Of a stretch of 64,000 bases of DNA, positions 12,501 through 22,586 are shown in pieces (the first letter of the stretch is position 1; the number at the start of each line of letters is the position of its first letter). A model generated the notes under the pieces. It was not told the origin of the DNA, ran no database searches, and saw only the letters and a list, made by a program, of their open reading frames with translations. This DNA comes from Wuchereria bancrofti (taxonomy: Eukaryota > Nematoda > Chromadorea > Rhabditida > Onchocercidae), in assembly GCA_005281725.1 (NCBI GenBank), contig SSBO01000007.1:2362402-2426401 (forward strand). The letters run 5' to 3'. The position numbers were made by a program, and so were the translations under genes.

Positions 12501-15464
12501 GTTCATTATTCGCGGACTTGAAGTTACGAGAATCGAAGAAGCTACAGAGAAGTAATTCGAAAAAAGAAGTACGCCAACCAGAGAGAGTCAAGAGTGAAGT
12601 TTTGGTGGGTTTTTTTTCCTTTGTTGTAAATTTTAACATTAGCTGAGGATTTTTTTTTCAAAGGTTTCGTTTATACAGATAGTTCTCAGTTTATTATTTC
12701 ACGTGCAGTTTTCGACTTCGATGAATCTTAAGCGTAATATTATCTTCATTTTACTGCAGCGTAAATAAACTGTACATTAGAATACGCTTACTGCAACATT
12801 AATTGACGATTTTTTCCTGAAAAAGATGTATTGCAAAAGTACGTTAATTGAACATTACAAAAGCACATTAAATGGAGCTTTGATTTCCGACTAACCTTCT
12901 TCAAGTCTGTTTTTCTTAAAATTTCTAAAAATTTTTTAAAGCAATTTCCTACGACTTTATGAAAATTTCCTATAAAAAAACATTCTACGAGAATATGTCT
13001 ATCATGTCTGAGAAGTGTTTTACAAGAGCAACTTTCATTTCTTGAATGTTCGTTGCATTTCTGAATAAAAGCAACTACTGATATTGAAGCTACTGCATTG
13101 ATTTTTCTAAGGATACCCATTCAAGTCGAATTTCAGCACACAGTCAAATTATAAGATCGACTGTTGAGATCTTGGTGAAGCATAGGATTTATTTGAGCCG
13201 TAGATTATGGTTTGAAAAATTGCACTTACTACGGATTGCAAGAAGTGAAAAACTATGATAAAATTTATCACAGAGTTTTGATAATAAGAAATTTAATCTT
13301 AGTAGAAAATTGGAACAGCAAAATCAAATAATTTTTTATAATTTTTAGCCTTTTCATGGTTCTAATCGGTTCTAAAAGATGCATCACAAAAATACATTAC
13401 ACTGATAATATGCATGAATAAAGTAAATCTGAATAAATTTTGTCGATGAATCTCTTTTTTGAAAAAAAAAGGATGTAAAAAAGTAAAATATCCTCTCCCT
13501 AGAGATAATGTGTATCTTTCATACTATCATATTTGATTCAACCTTCATGTTCATATCAAGTTGGATATTTGAAGAGTAGACATAAAGATTGAATTAAGTT
13601 TTAAGGTTAAGCAATTTTGTCGATGAAACGATAACAGTATACTTAATTTTGTAGCTAATTTCTTCGGTGAAGAAAGTGATTTCAAGAACTGTTGAACGAG
13701 CCAAGGTGCATCGTGATAAACTTTTGAAGCAGTTCAAAAGAGTTGCAGACAACATCGCACGAAAGAATCGACCGAAAGTTTGAATTTATTTTAATTTCAG
13801 TAAATGTTATTTTTTTTCTACTTCAAAACTAAAGCACACAAGTTTTAGCCCGTAAAACTTTTACGGACAAAAACAGTAATGAGAACCAGTTGAAGCATGT
13901 TAAATTAAATTTACCTTTCATTCTTGTTGCTCAGGATTTTTCATCGGCTTTTAATTGGGTATGAAAAATTGGTTGGAATGAGTTGGCATTATAGTATTAG
14001 AGTGAGAAAAAGAAGTTTGAAGTTTTTCAGTTTAAAATTTTGATTTTTTTGTTTGTTCCAGACTTTTCGGATGCGTGAGAAAACAAGTATTAGCAAGGAG
14101 CGATGCATGGTAAATTCCACTTGTAACGTTTTGGCTAGTCTTGCGCGGACTTTGGCGGGTATCACCCTTTTCCCTGCAGTCGTTGGTCAGATAAATGCTG
14201 CTAAGGTTTCTTTTTTTTTCGCCACCAAGTTTAAATGCATTCTGATTCTTGAACTCTGATATATTAAATGAATATATGCATGGTTTCGAATGGCATTACT
14301 AAACTGGTGGGTTTAATGGTTTGCTGGTGTTTTTCATATTGAAATTCACTCTGCAAATTAGTGTGCTGGCTTTTTTGAAAACGTGATTGAATTTCAAACA
14401 AAATCTTTTTTAACCATCTTTGTGATTGTGGATTTAGTGATCGAGTTTATTTTTGTCCTGATTTTATTGTTTTTTATCGGATAATAGAGGTATCATTACT
14501 ATCGAACATCATTTGTTGAAAACCGTTCCATAAATGTTGGAGAAAATGTTGCTTCATTAAAATACCAATGTTTAATATTTTCATCTTTAACGAGTTTCAC
14601 TAAACATTTTCAGTACATCAATTCTCTGTTGGATCTCTCAACTTGTAGCGGTCTACGTTTAGTTTGTGAAAAGTGTTGGTGGACTAGAGAATGCTGTCCA
14701 AAGGTTTTTTTCCCATTACAATTAGCTCGAGATGGCTGAGCTTTGTATTGTTACATTTTCAGTCTTTTATGAAAGCACTGAAGGAATGCTTTAAAATACG
14801 AAGACGATCTTTACAGTTATAGGAGATATGTACTTTTCTTCCATGGCAGCGACATTTTAATACGAAACAGTTTTTGGCTTCACAAGGTCACAAAATGTTT
14901 GAAGCATTTGAAGAACTCGGTTGGTCAATGCCTGGGAAGCGCAAAGGTATGCATATTACTATCTGCCGTGAAGTGTGTGAGTGGGAATTTTGGGGAGAAC
15001 AAAAGGATTTCATAAAACTGTGTGGGGTATTAAAACTGTATGCGGTTCGAATTTTGCGGAAGTGACTATTTGAAGTAGCCCTTAAGAATTTTGAATTGAA
15101 ATAGCCCATAAGGATTTTGAAATTTTCAGATGGTGACGCTAAACCGAATTTCAAACCCAACCATCCGAATTGTTTCGCTTGTTCGGAAAAGGAATTGGTG
15201 CATGTTTTAGATTTCTATCTCACTGATTTTTTTTTATATTTGAATCCGAAATTCAAGAAAATATCGATGTCGTAAAATATTCCTAACTTTGCAGCGTTTC
15301 GGATATGGCAAGAAAAACTCGATGGAACGTCATTCCAAGAAAAGTGATATCCAAGGTCGCATACATTGAATACATTGAAAAAACCTAGCAAGAAAGATCT
15401 TTTTCATTTTCCAGAAAAACTTGACAACTACCTCCTCTACCACTTCTTACTCTACCAGAAGTAA
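9525..15464 (+). CDS. Uncharacterised protein with one membrane segment (about 699 aa), alternative 3' ends
   Basis: I do not recognise this protein. Exons with continuous phase are 9525-9626, 9713-9911, 10513-10641, 10815-10876, 10913-11032, 11252-11482, 11981-12604, 13655-13777, 14062-14205, 14614-14703, 14850-14946, 15130-15197, 15295-15355 and 15415-15464. Residues about 35-75 are very acidic (Glu/Asp runs). A hydrophobic segment (GISATAVAIIMFYYAFG) near residue 130 should be one transmembrane helix. The middle is aromatic and proline-rich (RPFFEILLKLSIPAWSFFPF). The long exon at 11981 encodes a Ser/Lys-rich, probably disordered part. The tail has paired cysteines (CEKCWW, ECC, NCFACS) that could bind metal or be lipidated. 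The junction after 13777 uses GTTTGA; if it is not spliced, the protein stops at 13783 (531 aa). A second acceptor at 14763 leads to an in-frame TAG at 14820. Exons to 12604 are firm; later ones are less certain. Confidence 0.72.
14763..14822 (+). other. Alternative terminal exon segment ending in in-frame TAG
   Basis: A good acceptor (ACATTTTCAG) opens a frame of 19 codons (SFMKALKECFKIRRRSLQL) that ends at TAG 14820-14822. The same frame then runs open through the downstream acceptor at 14849 into the next exon. Using this acceptor gives a basic, short C-terminus (about 627 aa). Using the distal acceptor (TTCTTCCATGGCAG) skips the stop and gives the long form. Both acceptors preserve phase. 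Confidence 0.5.
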
Positions 15465-16229
15465 CAGTACAATAGGATTCTTCAGTTGTAAGACGATTGT
15501 ATGGATCTTTTTAGTTTCTTTTATAGAATTATTTCAATTAATCTTTCTAGTAAATCTTAGCAAGTCAATTTGAAAAAAAAATCCTGATAACTGAGTCGCT
15601 GGAAAGTTGAGGAGGCGAATGTGGTCATCAGCTAAAGCATGACTGGAAGTCCGGTTTCAGAATATCAAAGCACACCGGATGCCATTGTGAACTTAATCTG
15701 TAAATGTTTCAGTATAACTTTTGTATATATGAAATCCTTGCTCTTAATACTTGCTTTGTTTATATTCAAAACTCTTCGAAATTTCTGTTTTATATTTTAT
15801 AAATTGCTTACTCAATTTTTTTCTCGTTCTCTCTGTTTTCCAATGGAAGGAGAATTAAGAGGTCCTTATTTTCTTTTTGGAAATAGTTTTTAAAGGAACA
15901 AACTATTTATATCAGTCAAAAATTCCCGCTCCCGCTCGCTTGACAACACAACAATTTCCAACGCAACCTTGACAATACAACCATTTCCAGTACAATCGTT
16001 TTCCCATCGTTTATCTATTCTAACATTGTACATTTATCTTTTCTACTATTGAAAAATAGTTTCATAAATGCATATGCAAATAAAAGGAATTTCTGAATTT
16101 GAACGAACATAAAAATCATAAAAATTCGGCTGGAACGTAAATGTGAGAGTAAGAACTGTAATAAATTGCGAACACTTCCTATGACTTTATGCTTCTACCT
16201 CTTCTCATATTCTTATGTCAAAATTTGGT

Positions 16230-16790
16230 TGCCTAGGTTAGTTTCCCGTCGGTCCACTAGAAGGTCTTCTTGTACAGGAGAGGGAACTTACACTTGTTGA
16301 GAAAACCTGGTACAGTACAGGGGTACCCCACTGCGCTTCCCTCTGAAAGGAATTCCTGTTGATATAGTGAAATGGTGGTTGGTTCTACCGTACTCCGTCA
16401 CTCGTTTGTGAAGTGTAATTGCCACCCGGGCTACTGTAGCAAGATTCATCTTCAGTATGAGTCGAAATTTTCATTCAAGGCTACTTTTATCACAGTTCCA
16501 ATTTGAGGGCACGTCGATACAGTAATTGTCACTTGCCGAATTTACGAGATGTGCTATTGAAGTACGCGAAATGCACAATAGTAACTAAAATTCCTCCCTG
16601 CACCTTTCCCGCATAGCACCGGAAGTACAGTACCATCATTTCGTCTCAGGAACCAACTCATTTAAAATTTGTGAGCTGACAGGAAGAATCGGAGAGGGAT
16701 GGGATATTTTGGATATTGCGGGGGCGTGTGAGTGCGTTGTTCCCTGCTCCTGTTACCTGTTATCCTGATGTACTAGTCCCAGTTCTCCTT
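16230..16790. repeat. GC-richer block resembling a degraded repeat or non-coding element
   Basis: Base composition is visibly richer in G and C than the flanks. The block contains several small palindromic motifs: GGGGTACCCC, GTACAGTAC and GCTACTGTAGC. ACAGTA/TACTGT cores recur several times within about 400 bases. No open frame or splice structure supports a protein. Repeated ACAGTA-type palindromes are seen in some nematode non-autonomous transposons, so a decayed element is one reading. A non-coding RNA or a regulatory region is another. Confidence 0.35.
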
Positions 16791-17345
16791 TTAGGTACCA
16801 CAATTGAGTTCATTTGTGAGAACAAATAGGCATATCGCTAATGTTCAGCTAAGCAACAAGCACATTAATTCATTTAAGTTTTAATCAGTCTTCTTTGCAC
16901 TTCTCATTATATGTACATAACCTTCCTCTCTGGACACGTCAAACAGGAAGGAGCGGTATGATAATGGTACTTAGTAGTAATTTAGTATTTGTAGTATTGC
17001 GATAGTCATGTATGCTTCTGACTCACTCATTTTTACCAAAAAATTCTACCTCTTCCATCGTAGGTTTAAATCTTTTCCTTTTGTGGTTACACAGCTGTTT
17101 CCGTCTTAGCAAAGTGCTTTATGTGGGTTCTTAAGCAGTTCGTTTTTTTCACTCACATTTTATAATTTATTCAACTGCTGGAATGGAAAAAAAACTGGAG
17201 TGTATATTAATGGAATATATGTATAATTCCTCTTTACCGTAGCTCTTCAATAATTGCCCTAAGGTAACAAAGATGTTTGAAAGTGCCACATAAAATGACC
17301 TGTCGTTCTGAAGAAAAGCTTTAGTTGCGAATGTCTTAATTAGGT

Positions 17346-17357
17346 ATCACTTGCAGA
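17346..17357 (+). promoter_or_regulatory. Putative spliced-leader acceptor before the F-box gene
   Basis: A TTGCAG acceptor ends one base before the ATG at 17358, and no exon joins to it from upstream. Such an acceptor immediately before the start codon suggests spliced-leader addition. Its use is inferred, not shown. Confidence 0.5.
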
Positions 17358-20300
17358 ATGGATGCACTCACAGAATCGCCAGGGCAATATCGGCCACTAT
17401 CTTGCAAATACGACACGATTGACAGAAGATACAAATTTTTCAAAGCGTAAATTTCCCTTTTACTACAAAAAACAACATATGGAATCTAGACCATAAGATT
17501 GACTCTCTTAATACCATATATCCTTCCGAAGTTCTTGATTTCAGGAAAAGTGCTGCCTGTTTGCAGATGCATTATCCACTGCTGAAAGATGAAATGGGAA
17601 GACACATTTGTCAAGTAGTCTCTTTTCACCGCCAGGTAATTCCATATGATTGATTCAACTTTCTCTGTGGTATTGTAATGCTGATCAAAAGCAAAATAAT
17701 TCTCGTTCTTTTCAGATTTCAAAAGGAAGAAAAAAAGAATACTGTCAAAATTTTGAAAACGATCAGGTACTTTTAATGCTGAACATACATTTTATGAAAA
17801 AAATGTATACAGATTTCGCATTTGAGAGCTTATTTGTCTTTTGGAAAAGCTTCTTAAAAAAGTCTTTCAAGAAACAAGCGCCAATAACTCATTCAGGGAA
17901 TACTTACTACAATAAACGATTTGCCGGATGATATATTACTGATGATATTTGATTACTGTCATCCGATAGATTTGATTAATTGTTTTTCTTTGGTATCTCG
18001 CCGTTGGAATAATTTAGCAAACAACTCTACTCTCTTGAACGAAGTTCGAGTTCTGGTTACTTACCGTACACTGGCATACAAAAGTGTCAAAGAATTTTTT
18101 GCTAAGGTTAATATCGTTTAATCCTGTCAGATTTTTAGCAGTTTATTTCATTTATAATTAAGCAGTGAAATTCTGATGTTATCCTTTCTCAAAATAATAT
18201 ATAAGTTGCTTGGGAATGTTTGCACTTTTCGGACTTTATAGATTATTAATACATCTCTCTACAGCTACAAGTGTTTGAGTATAGAGTGGAACAAAAATTG
18301 TGTGCTTTTCAATTCAGTGACTTTTTAAAATAGAATTGAGTTTTTCAGAATAGAATTTAGGTTTTCGTATCATTTATGACATCCAGATGCTTGTTTTCTG
18401 ATCAGCACCTCTATTCGGAGTGAGAAATACAGATAATGGGCAAAAGCACAGTTAGGAAGAAGTGTGAAGCTGCTAGAAAGTTGTTTTAAAAGGTTTCATG
18501 TTAACAATCGTTAGCATGTTATATTCAAGATATGATATAAAATCCTGAGTTTTAAAAATTCCAACAGAAGACCTAAACACAGACAAGAATTGGGATTAGA
18601 TCTACATTTAATTTCACTTTCCTCGTCAATATTTGTGGTTTTGGAATTATGCTTGTGAATATATTTATAGAATTCTCATCATCTTCGCAAACTCTGCATC
18701 GATTGTACGGTGGTATTGCCATCCACTCAAGTTAGCAGCTTATTCGATATATGCATGCCCAACGTCACTCATCTCGATATCAGTTCTTTTGATGGTTATC
18801 GTTTACTTTCCTTTAGGAAATTTGAATTAAAATTACTTAAAAGTTCTTCCTTCTTAAACAACTCTTAAAATTAATTTATATAGAGTAGTGACAATTGTTG
18901 TTTTGTAAAATTTTTAAGCATTCCTGTGCACTGAAAGATGAGTCTTTAAAGAGAGATACCTTTAGGAACAGAATCCATTAAATTTAAAAAACCTTGTAAT
19001 ATTTACTTTCTTTTTTATTTTCCTTTAGCTTATGATATTTAATGTGTTAGAATTTCAGCTAAGCTTTTACAGAAATGAATGCAGCATTGCTGAAGAAATT
19101 ATCTGATTGTTTTCCCAATCTTGATACGTTACATATGGAAGGTGTCAAGCGGGTATGATTTATATTGAAAATTGTCTGGAAAACAGACTAGATTTTTCTT
19201 GAACATTGATACAAAAATCCCTTGCTATTCTTGTTCAATTTTTTCGCTTTAATGCAAAGTTTGAAAAAGGCATTGATTTATAAGGGTTTTGATTTCAAAT
19301 ATCAACATTGCAGTGTTCCTCTCGTGTTCAGTGTTCAGGGGAGTGGAATGAAATGTTGAGGCTGTTATTTGAGAATGAGAATACCTTCCCGAAAATAGAA
19401 AATTTTTTTATTGGTGATATGAATGAATATTGGGATGGGGCTGACATGAAACTCTTGTCTTGGAAACGATCATTGAAAGTATTGCATATTGAAAATGGGG
19501 CAGCCAAAGTTAAGTAAATTTTATTTCCAAAAATTATTTTGTCCGTTATTGTTAACTTGATACGTCTTAAATATCCGAAAATTCCGAAAATTGGAACGAC
19601 CCGAAACTTTTTTTAATATTACTCACAGTAGAAACGACTTAAGCGATTCACTTTTTCCTGAAAACTTCTAGACTATTTAAACCATGCTTTGAGAAGTATG
19701 TGATTCATGACGTTTATTACTGAACAAAATTTTCATTAAGTTTTGTCTAATATAGTTGTTAGAAAGCTAAGATAAAACGGTTTTCTCAATGGTCTCAATC
19801 GACTTATAAAAATGTAAGGCAACCTGTAATTGTTGTTTATTAGCTTCTACGGGATCAGGATTTCTCCATGGCGATTAACACTTACCGAACTCTATCTTGG
19901 GTATTTCATCACGAATCATGATTTTCGCTATATTGGTCTTTTGCATAATTTGAAACTTTTGTCTTTGGATATGTGTCTTTATACCGATGATGAGGATATT
20001 TTGCATTTAAAGGTAAGTGAAATTTGTTCATAAAATTCTATTTAATCAATCTGATTGCTATACTGAGTGACAATAATTGAAAGAGGATAATGGATTTTCT
20101 CATATGCTTCAAATTAAGATTGCGGTGTTGCGTGTTGATTATTAGTTACTTTATTTCGCAGAATTTCCTATTTTTGTTTTTGGAAATTTGGATTTCTCAC
20201 TTCTAACCGGTTCTTAATGTGGAAAAATTTATTGACAAGTTTTATTACACTAATAGCTACACTGTTATCGGATTTTACTGTTGGTATTCTGATTTGCAGA

Positions 20301-21996
20301 ATTTATGCAATCTGGAGGAGTTTCGTCTAGCGTGTGGTGATCAATACTGTAACCTTACTACGGAAGGAATGATTAACTTATTTACCTTACCAGATAAAGA
20401 ACCGGAAAAGTCATTCCCGTATAAGCTTAGAAATTTAGCTCTTACCGAATTCCAGATGTGCAGTGCGGAGCTTGTAAAGGTCATTGCTAAAAAGTATGTT
20501 ATGTCACTGTTATTCAGGTAGTCTAAGCGATTTTGCTAGACTTAAAAAGAGGTCTTGTAATACTGCAATGAACTAGTTTGTAACAGTATTTGGGAAAAAA
20601 AGCATTGTATTTGATTTGTTCAAACTGGTAATATTTGCTAATAAATTTAGGGCATAATCATAATTCAAAAATTTCCTAGATTATGTAATGAAATGCCAAA
20701 TTCAGTTGTCCAAAACTGCGAACGCTCAATTTGCAACGCAATGAGTTTATGGGCAACAATATCGTTCAGTTCGTTATCAAAAATTTCAAGTAATTCCTTA
20801 GCTTTCTCTATTTCATATCCAATTTTTATACTTGCTACGCCTTGTTATTTATTAATAACTGTACTCGTCGTGCAGTGGAGAGTATAGTTTGTGAATACCT
20901 TATTTTACTTAGTATAAACCTTATTTCTTGCTTCACTTAGTTGTTCTTAGGCATTAAGAATGGAATTTTTGCCTTCAGAGCGATTGCTGACGAATTTCCA
21001 CAGAATCCAGTGGAATAATAAATGTGAAGTTCGAGAACCTAATGATTTTTTATTTCAGTACATTTGTTAGTTTTGAACGGCTTTGGAGGGAAACATTGCT
21101 ATTAATTGTGCAGCTATTCTTTAGGGTAAATGTATTTTTTTGAAGGGTCTCATTTCAGTGATTTGGTCTTGCTAGATTTGAGCAAAATCGGTAATTTCTA
21201 TGAAAATAAAGCTTGGGACAATCTGCGTGACGAAAATTTGCCGAAATTACGATTCTTGAGACTTCATGATAATAAGGTATAGCTTTATTACTAATGAAAG
21301 AATTCTGTGGAATCGTTATCCAGTGAAATGAATAAATAAATTACGCTACATTTAACAGTTACTGAGACTTCGAATTTTCACGTTTTACTACATGAAATTT
21401 TTATGCAACAATTCCAAAGAATTAAAAACCTACAAATTCGAGATCTCACAGCAGGGACGACTAATTCAAAATCAGTGTTTAAACTGTCGAAAGCAATTGT
21501 TGGTAGGATCGCTGGATGGGCAGAAAGAGACTAGTGTTTGGATTGCATTGCTTGGCTGCCCTGATATTTACTATCCAAAGTAAACAAGCACAGACACAAA
21601 GAAAGATTTAAAAGTTTCTAGATGACGGGACATGAACTTGACTCCTTGTCGAAGTGTTATGGGGATAAAACTGTGATGACTCATGAAAATTGTTGTGTAA
21701 ATTTTCTGCAAGCTTTTGCAACTGAAAGATAACATATATATAACAAATGTAAGCAACAATTCTTTTTTTAGGCGGATATTAACATATTGCAGCGTCTGAA
21801 CCTGAAACGTCCTAAACTGATGATTACAACTAAAATGAATCACTTTATTAATTGGACCGAAACAGAAAATGGTTGCGTTTTTCACGACACATACGATGGC
21901 GACATCAACGCGGTTGTGAATGACTTATCTCAAATAGATGGGTTCGGTTGTTGTGGCACAGTAACTCATTTCCCATCAGCATTCATTTCGGCTTGA
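17358..21996 (+). CDS. F-box / leucine-rich-repeat protein (516 aa), probable SCF ubiquitin-ligase adaptor
   Basis: Eleven exons keep phase throughout: 17358-17446, 17545-17635, 17716-17766, 17897-18106, 18671-18794, 19073-19152, 19314-19513, 19844-20012, 20300-20493, 21159-21276 and 21772-21996. The F-box lies at about residues 86-130 (LPDDILLMIFDYCHPIDLIN, then SLVSRRWNNLA), matching the classic LPxEll..If..L.......vsr.W pattern. Downstream segments repeat leucine-rich motifs (LRKLCIDCTVVLP, NVTHLDISSFD, LLHNLKLLSLDMC, NLEEFRLACG, LRNLALTEF, LVLLDLSKIG, LRFLRLHD). F-box proteins of this kind bind Skp1 through the F-box and present substrates held by the LRR region to an SCF E3 ligase; the substrate is unknown. 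About 85 residues precede the F-box and match nothing I recognise. F-box/LRR genes diverge fast in nematodes, so no orthologue is named. Confidence 0.9.
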
Positions 21997-22586
21997 ATTT
22001 CTGGTTCAGTTTTTTTAAATGGTCTATGGCAAATGCTTTTAAACAAGGGAGAGAAAAGTTTTGGCACAATTCTAATTTGTTCTTTGATTTTATCAATACT
22101 ATTTTATGTTTGTGTTAATCAATTTAAATGTTATGTTTGTTCTTCCATTTCTTACCATGTTTATCCATTTTTTTCCTTATGTGTTAATGGTAGCCTTTTT
22201 TATTGGAAATATTGCTATTATCATCCGTTAAATTTTACTCAAAGATATCAACGTTATTTGAAACTATTCCAGACTATCCACTGACAGCTTAGAACAATGA
22301 TTAAAGTAGTATTTGTTTTAGAAACACAGTACACTTCTTGGGTGATAGAATCAAATTATTTTATAAAAGTTTGCGTCATGTGAATTCCATCCAAATGGTG
22401 ATACGATTTAAAATATATAAATTTTTTTCACCAATGAATGAGTCGTTCTTTGGTAGGCATAATTCACTGGATTATTGAGATCTATTCTGAATTATAATAT
22501 AAAAACTAAATGTTCGATTGCAAACTCAACTTTTATTGGAAAGGCTGTAAACTTTAAAACAGGGATATCTTAAAATTCGGTAGTCT
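21997..22586. other. Convergent intergenic region with 3' UTRs of the F-box and DDX27 genes
   Basis: The two genes end tail-to-tail about 590 bases apart. The open frame at 22033-22284 is hydrophobic and AT-driven and has no splice partners. No clear AATAAA follows the F-box stop within 300 bases. One for the minus-strand gene is listed separately. Confidence 0.6.
22532..22537 (-). terminator. Poly(A) signal AATAAA for the DDX27 gene
   Basis: The minus strand reads CCAATAAAAG about 50 bases after the DDX27 stop codon, a normal distance for a cleavage and polyadenylation signal. Confidence 0.5.

Larger units (their letters stand above)
15465..17357. other. Intergenic region between the orphan gene and the F-box gene
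   Basis: No complete gene is seen. A short coding-like stretch at 15640-15705 (MTGSPVSEYQSTPDAIVNL) has no phase-compatible partner and may be part of a 3' exon or UTR of the upstream gene. A GC-richer block lies at about 16230-16790 and is listed separately. An AATAAA at about 16079 could be a distant poly(A) signal for the upstream gene. Confidence 0.5.

Noticed and set aside
12112..12639. 175-aa open frame on the minus strand
   Set aside because: It is the shadow of the long plus-strand exon 11981-12604, which joins its neighbours in phase.
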